Assembly (NCBI RefSeq): GCF_963678635.1
Contig: NC_087067.1
Coordinates: forward strand, 18,793,639-18,857,638
DNA length: 64,000 nt
DNA from: Symsagittifera roscoffensis
Taxonomy: Eukaryota; Xenacoelomorpha; Acoela; Convolutidae
Direction: 5' to 3'
In this document: piece by piece, positions 58,438 through 64,000 of the stretch
Numbering within the stretch: the stretch's first letter is position 1
Layout: every line of letters begins with the position of its first letter
Position numbers and translations under genes: made by a program
The notes under the pieces: model-generated
What the model saw: the letters and a program-made list of their open reading frames with translations, nothing else
What the model was told of the DNA's origin: nothing
Databases searched by the model: none

Positions 58438-59080
58438 TGTTTCTCATTAATCATAGATTACTAAGTTGATCACAAATAATGCTGAAGCCAGCTTGAGCGA
58501 ATTTCATAGCTTATATTTAAAAACCGTGAACCTATTTGCACTAATGAGAAAAAGTAAAAGTAGCAAATACAATCATCTCCATGGTTCACAAACTGCATAA
58601 ATAACTTAATATTGAAGAGAAATAGATTACACAAAAGTTTGGTTAAGGATAAAACAAATGTAAATAAACTAACTAGGTTTGAGGTGGCCCTAGTAACTGT
58701 CGCCCATGAGATAAAATGAGCCAAAAAGGAGTTCTATAGTTTTAAGTTCACTAAATGTTTCGGAGATTCGAGGCAGATGTTTCAGTTACTAAATGAATTA
58801 AGAGGAAAAAAGATACAATGAAGCGTAAATTCCCATGCTTGATTCGTGTACAGATGATAAAGATTTGCCTTCAAAACACATTCAGGTTTACCTCAGCTAT
58901 TTGTTTATTTTTTTTTACCTGGACATCGTATATATGTCTTTTTTTTCGATTAATTTTTTGGGGTTGGGGTGGTAGGCGGTGGACGTAAAACGTTTTGGCT
59001 CAATGTTTTACAGCTCATTTTGGTTGTTTTCGGATCAAAAGTCGTCTAGCCAAGTTTTGTCTGTTCAGTATCCGCTTAAT
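58438..59080. other. Intergenic AT-rich DNA
   Basis: I see no gene or structured repeat here beyond ordinary AT-rich sequence and short homopolymer runs. Confidence 0.5.
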
Positions 59081-59089
59081 TACCCTTGC

Positions 59090-59632
59090 GATAAGCCAGG
59101 GTATTGCAATCGGGTACTAGACTTTTTTCTACACAAACAACTTATCCATTGGACTCATTGATCACGTGGTGGTATCTTGGTTCATCAAGAATTCAATTTT
59201 TGTTGTGTCTCTTGCACACTGAACCTGGTGGTACAGAGTACGACTGGGACGGCACAGGTCCTGGGTTCGAATATGACCGGGTCCAGTTTTTCTTTTCGAA
59301 CGGTTAATATTCCGGCTCAAAAAATGTCGGTCTTTTATTTATCTTCTTATTTTTTGTCGGCTTTATAAAAGTGTTCATTAAGTGTTCCCTTATTTGTGTG
59401 CCTTTTTGCTATAATTGCGATCTGTAGCATTGGAAAATTCATGGCATCTGTTTTGTTCTGAGCTTTATTTGTGGCTAGTGTTTTTTGTTCATTGAGCGTC
59501 CGTGGCTGAGACGTTAATGCGTGAGACTCATATTCACTAGGTCGCAGAAGGTCGTAGATCGAATCCTAGACGGAGCTGCTTTTTACCGGGTTCGCACTAG
59601 TGTATACAAGCGAAGCTTCGCTTCTGTGTCTA
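59090..59632 (+). repeat. Compound tRNA-headed repeat with two heads and tail
   Basis: It opens with CCCTTGCGATAAGCCAGGG and ATCGGGTACTAGAC, has a first head with GGTTCGAATAT at 59264-59274, then the body piece TTATTTTTTGTCGGC. A second head follows (TGGCTGAGACGTTAATGC at 59503-59520, AGATCGAATCC at 59557-59567). It ends in the tail AAGCGAAGCTTCGCTTCTGTGT at 59608-59630. Confidence 0.65.
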
Positions 59633-60009
59633 ATAATTCCGTTTTATTTTTTGGCCAGTAAAAAATTTGAAATAGACCGTAAGTACTGTTGAAGTTATTC
59701 GTACTTCTATCGCACTATGATACTAAATGAAGAACGCAGCTATTTTTTATCCATACTGTATGCACTGATCGAAATTTAGTTTATACTGTATGCATTGATA
59801 GAAGATTTTTTAATATTTAAATCAGCAGTTTTATTTCAGTAAATGGGTGTCATTTTTGTCTTTTTTGGGATTTTTTCGCTTCGATCCTTTGACTGACTTT
59901 TAAAGATATGCTCGGGCCCTTTTTTTGCAAACTCAAGTTTTTGTGCTTTTTCGGACTATTGTCCGTCTGTTTGTTTTTGTCGGCTTATCTAACGTAGCTC
60001 GATGGTTCA

Positions 60010-60390
60010 GCTTCATTCCAAAATTTTGTAACCCCCTTGATTGAGACGACAAAGCCCGGGAGTTCGATTCTAGTTGAGAAAAACTTGTTTTTTTTTGCAA
60101 CTAGAAAATTTTGGCTAATTTAGATTATTGTGTCTGTCTGCTTATTTTTGTCTGCTTGGTTCGGCAGAAAGATCTTTTTTGAACACTTGGCTTCGTTATA
60201 GCATTACCTGAGCTCTATGTAAAGTTTTTAATGGTGCAGGCAATTTTGTTCTGGGGATTTTGGTTTTTGTCCAATTTTATTGAGAAAAACGTTTTTTTTA
60301 AGTTGTTTCCTTTTTCCGTTTGATTTTAATAATAGTCATTTATATTTTTATCGCAAGTGGTGCGAAGCTCAGCTTCGTCTCTGTGTTAAT
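60010..60390 (+). repeat. tRNA-headed SINE-like repeat with hairpin tail
   Basis: A head TTGATTGAGACGACAAAGCC with box-B-like AGTTCGATTCT, a body GTCTGTCTGCTTATTTTTGTCTGCTTGG, and the tail GCAAGTGGTGCGAAGCTCAGC at 60351-60387 with CTCTGTGTTA. The order of head, T-run, body and tail is clear in this copy. Confidence 0.65.
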
Positions 60391-60404
60391 TCTAATTTTT
60401 TGTG

Positions 60405-61214
60405 TCTACGGCTCACTTGGTCCGGAGGTAACGAATACACCTGAGGCGGCAAAGGTCCTGGGTTCGAATCTACCAGGGCCTGTTTTTTTTCAAAGGGGAA
60501 ATATTCGGTTTCACAAAAAACATTGTCGGCTCATTATTTGTCTGTTTTTGTTTTGTCGCCTTAATTGTGATTTTGAAGAATTGATGTTTTTGTACATTAT
60601 CTTTGCTTTTAGTGTTCTGATTTACCTCTGATGCTTGTATTTTTACTAACCTTAACGTTTTGTTTTCTTGTTTTTTTCGCGGAAAAACTTTTTATGCCCA
60701 AATTACTTCGGCCTTTTTTAAATCAAATTAGTAACCTAGTTTTGATTCGTTTTAAGGAAAACAAAATCTTAATGCTCACTGTTGGATCGCGCAAAATACT
60801 AAAAATCGTAATAGAAATTCAGTTCAAGTTTGCAATGACAATATTTTTTTCCGGCTTTTTTGTTTTTTTTTCTTTTCTTTCGGGTTGATAGGTTTTGGCC
60901 TATACTATTTCGATATAATGGCCATATTGCGTCCATCGATGAGCGAAAAAAATTATGTGTGTGTGTGTCTGTTTTGAGCGTGAAGGGCCATTGGTATTTT
61001 TTGGCTTTGTTACCGTTTGGTAAATTTTCTTCGATGCTTCTATCACATTCCATTGTCTCGGCATGTTTTTTAATTTGAAAACTAGCCTTATTTTTTGATA
61101 GAACTAGTTTTTTTCAAAATTTTCTTTTTTTTTTTTGGTTTTTTTTCTGACATAGCGGCTTTCTTGTTTTTTTTCATTGCAAGTGGTGCGAAGCTCAGCT
61201 TCGCATCTGTGTAT
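60405..61214 (+). repeat. tRNA-headed repeat, 140-bp unit and tail hairpin
   Basis: The head GGTAACGAATACACCTGAGG with box B GGTTCGAATCT (60460-60470) is closest to those at 45.0 and 59.2 kb. The body with TCATTATTTGTCTG follows. Then comes a single copy of the 140-bp unit (60885-61000) and a final tail at 61177-61213. Confidence 0.65.
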
Positions 61215-61855
61215 AAGTTGATTCTAAAGCAACACTTGATAAAATGTTTTTATATTTCAAACCTTATGAATTGTTTCTGAGAGGTGCTTACGTTTTGAAC
61301 GTTTTGTTTTGATAAGCTTATAATTTCATGCTACTTTTTCATTTGTACCACACAGTATTGGTTGTATAATTAGTAGAAATTCCACAATAATTCTAATTAA
61401 AATACACGTATTCGTTTTTTTTTCGGATTGCGTTAATATATCTGATTTTTAAATCTTATCTATCTATCTATTAAATTTAAATGCGGGATTCACTATCTTT
61501 TCGTGGGTAAGCTATTTCAACGTATTATTTATTTTAAAGGAACGACTGTAAGGCTGTAATTATGATGCAAGTATGAGAGGAGAGGAGGGCAGATTAGTGT
61601 GGGTAGTGTAAAGCTGAGACTCATTCATCTATCTATACATTTTTACGGGGATTTTCACTGATTAATATTCTGATATTCATATATTGACCTGTAAACTGGC
61701 AATATAATTTAACGGTTGTTTTCTTAAGTTGTTTTCTTAAGTTGAGGTTTTAAATTCTGTTGAAGCGGGAATGCTCTAATTCTGCACGTTTTCTATATTC
61801 GCAACGCAAGTTTTCTATATTTTTCTTTTCAGTGTTTAATTCACTCAATTTGCGA
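61215..61855. other. AT-rich DNA without recognised features
   Basis: No coding frame. A short direct duplication (TTTTCTTAAGTTG twice near 61719-61744) is the only structure noted. Confidence 0.5.
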
Positions 61856-61859
61856 TCAA

Positions 61860-62560
61860 CAATCATATGGTAGGGTGCTGTCAGGATTCTCCTAGGGATT
61901 GTGAAGTCGGCCTCCAATTATGATTACTGAAATCCAATTCTTTCCAGTTTGCGAGATATGACGTTTTTTTTTTAAATTGTTCAAATTTTTTCTCAGAAAG
62001 TTGATTTGAAAAACTTCACATAGTTTGAAATGCCCAAATTTTTAGTGGTATGATGTCAGGTTGTTTTAGGGGCTCAAATCTATTTTGCTTCCGAAATATG
62101 ACGATTTTTTCATAATTTTCAACAAACTTAGATTTGAAACTCTCAATCCTATAGAACGTAAATCTGAAAAACTTAAATTATTTGGAAATTGGTGGGATAT
62201 TTGCAAGGTACTCTCTAAAGTTAATTCCCGAGATTTAACTTTTTAGAATTTGTAGAAGTTTTAAAACTTCATTTTAAAATTTTGAAAATGTTGATCCTTG
62301 TCAGGGTACTCCCTAGCAGTTATAGACCTGGCCTCCTTCCAAGTGCGATAGCTCAAACCTTCAAAGTGTCCGATATATGAGATTCTATAATACATGTATT
62401 TTTCTCAATTTGAAATACTTAAAAAAATTTAAGCTTGAAAAAGTACTTCTCAGATTTTGAAAATCTTGATCATATGGCGGGGTGATATCAATTTACTCCG
62501 AAGTTTTGCAAATGTGGTCTCCAAATATGACTCAAATTCTTCCAGTCATCAATTCGACTT
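61860..62560 (+). repeat. Diverged tandem array, about four units near 200 bp
   Basis: Units begin near 61870, 62045, 62290 and 62470. Recurrent parts are a GTCAGGNTNCTCCTAG-like start, GGCCTCCAANTATGA, ATTCTTTCCAG and GAGATATGACG before a T-run. Identity between units is low, so the array is old. Confidence 0.5.
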
Positions 62561-63539
62561 TTTATCGAAGATTTGCAGAAGATATGTTTAAAAAATTCAA
62601 TTCTTTGTGGGATGCTGTTGACACAGTTTTTCAGTTTTCCAGGTTTGACATTTTTAAAAATTATTTCAAAAAGTTTCAAATAATGTTTTTTTTTTCGAAT
62701 ATAAACAAATATTTCTTTGTTTTGGATATATGTCAATTACAAATATGGTTTCAAAATTTTTGAAGAAAAATAATAATGTTTCGTGGTCGGATCAATAAAA
62801 GGTGAATAAATGAACATAAGTATGCATGCCGGACGCGCCCGCTCGTGGCTAAAATTAACAATAACAACCCAATTAGTTCATATCACTAATGTATTTTTTC
62901 TCGATAAACTTGATATTTTTCGCAAAAAATTTCCAACGTGTTTTAGTGAACCTAACAAGTTCGTATCGATGCTAGATAACCCTGTATTTTAATAAGAATT
63001 ATGAGATATTATTAGTACGATATTAATTTATTTCACGAGATATAACCGTTCTTATAGCTGATCAAATTATTTCCTAATGAATTTGTCTTGATTTTGTTTT
63101 TGTTCTATCCCCGATTTTTTCAGAAAAAATTATCTGCACCTGATTCTATGACATCAAAGCAAATGCAATATGAGACAAGGATACTAGCACAGAATGTTCC
63201 GTCCATAGTCTTTAAAAGGCTACAAGAAAAATGTTTTTTTTTCTTCAAATTAGTGGTTTTTTCTGCGTGGTGTGATAAAAGGATCCAACGTTTCAGTTTA
63301 ATTTTGACATTTTTGACAGTCATAGTAATATAGGCAAACAGGACAACAGATTTTGAAGAACACTGACTAGAAAAAAAGTTCATTTAAAAAACTTTAAAAA
63401 ATTTTCAATTTTTTGTGCAGCATTTTTTTAAGTTTTGATTCCCATTGTGGCATTAAAAATCTCCAAAAATTGCTTTTGGTCGAGTAAAAACAAAATTAAG
63501 CATAAATAAGCGTGCTCGCTGGCTTTGGTCGCTCGAAAT
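62561..63539. other. AT-rich DNA without recognised features
   Basis: The frames here are short, of low complexity and overlap on both strands. I see no gene. Confidence 0.5.
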
Positions 63540-63977
63540 TAAACAAAAAATCAAAAATTTCAAACCAGTTTTTCTCAGCACTAAAAAAAATTTTGGGAGT
63601 GTGGTTCGAATCACGACTGAAAGGGCTTTAATATGTTATATCACTCAACCTAGTCCGACGGTTCTTTGTGGAATCCTGATTTTGCGTGGAAGGAAATGTA
63701 ACACACACCCGAATACTAAGTTCCTCCCCATTTTCAATGGTCCGAACAATAAAGAAAATCTGATCGATTGAAGGAAAAAACGAGCGAAGGGTTGCTTCGA
63801 CTTTGACTTCGATAGAATGATACAAGCCATTATACAATTTTTCACTGAGCTTCAAGTCTACCACAGCCCGATTAATTTGAGCTGGAAAAATTGTTCTAAA
63901 TGAATGGTAAAAGAAGCCTGATTGCGCAAAATTTACTACTGATTTTGCGAAAGTAATCACAACAGCTGCTAGAGTTT
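63540..63977 (-). repeat. 430-bp dispersed repeat, inverted copy of 49553-49985
   Basis: The - strand matches the copy in ATPase intron 5 with few differences over about 330 bp, then diverges gradually. The two copies are 14 kb apart in opposite orientation. The frame at 63628-63960 exists in both only because the DNA is nearly identical. Confidence 0.75.
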
Positions 63978-64000
63978 TTTATCGACGATTTGAAATGGGA

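Noticed and set aside
60405-60485. Second possible tRNA gene with perfect-looking GGTTCGAATC
   Set aside because: The same failure of stems, and it is followed by the shared repeat body.
62482-62763. Possible small gene of 93 residues
   Set aside because: Phe/Asn-rich frame in AT-rich DNA with an equally long frame on the other strand; it overlaps the end of the diverged tandem array.
1-64000. CRISPR array or bacterial operon
   Set aside because: There are no regularly spaced repeats with unique spacers, and spliced genes and LTR elements show animal DNA.

Overview
The window is animal DNA. It contains a six-exon P-type ATPase gene with ordinary GT-AG introns, a second spliced gene, AT-rich introns packed with tRNA-headed repeats, and two very large LTR retrotransposons. 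Short acceptors of the TTTCAG/TTTTAG type, a start codon placed directly after an acceptor-like AG, and a 287-bp gap between two same-strand host genes hint at a nematode or another small-genome invertebrate. This placement is a guess; the sequence does not prove it.

Positions 1-38787 are one nested pair of giant Ty3/gypsy-type elements. Element A lies on the + strand, is cut by the left window edge, and ends in an LTR made of 13370-14066 and 38566-38787. Element B lies on the - strand at 14067-38565, is about 24.5 kb long, and sits inside the LTR of A. Its two 922-bp LTRs differ at about three positions, so it is young. A and B belong to different but sister families: their proteins align along their length, their LTR interiors do not. 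Both carry gag-pol (the gag end of A lies off the window), then an integrase tail that ends in a region resembling a macro (ADP-ribose-binding) domain. Both then carry an enormous extra coding region in the position where envelope genes usually lie: 2,959 residues in one frame in A, two long frames in B. That extra protein has a coiled coil, a complete-looking SGNH/GDSL hydrolase domain, a second more divergent SGNH-like domain and a long C-terminal part with a Cys/His cluster. I do not recognise this architecture, and it is the most interesting content here. B also has an unusually long leader of about 3 kb with a dense array of a CCGGA-centred motif.

Positions 38788-40086 are host intergenic DNA with a duplicated 150-bp segment and a strong hairpin. 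Positions 40087-53447 hold a Na+/K+-ATPase alpha-type gene (six exons, 1,145 residues by my splicing). Several motifs normally essential for pumping (TGES, PEGL, DKTGT, TGDGVND) are altered, which suggests a pump-derived pseudoenzyme. Its introns contain a non-autonomous hAT element with an 8-bp target duplication and many tRNA-headed SINE-like repeats with a shared hairpin tail. A small three-exon gene (110 residues, unrecognised) follows at 53744-57413. A decayed retroelement lies antisense in its first intron.

Positions 57440-64000 have no recognisable gene. They hold a foldback element, more tRNA-headed repeats, a diverged tandem array and an inverted copy of a repeat also present at 49.55-49.99 kb.
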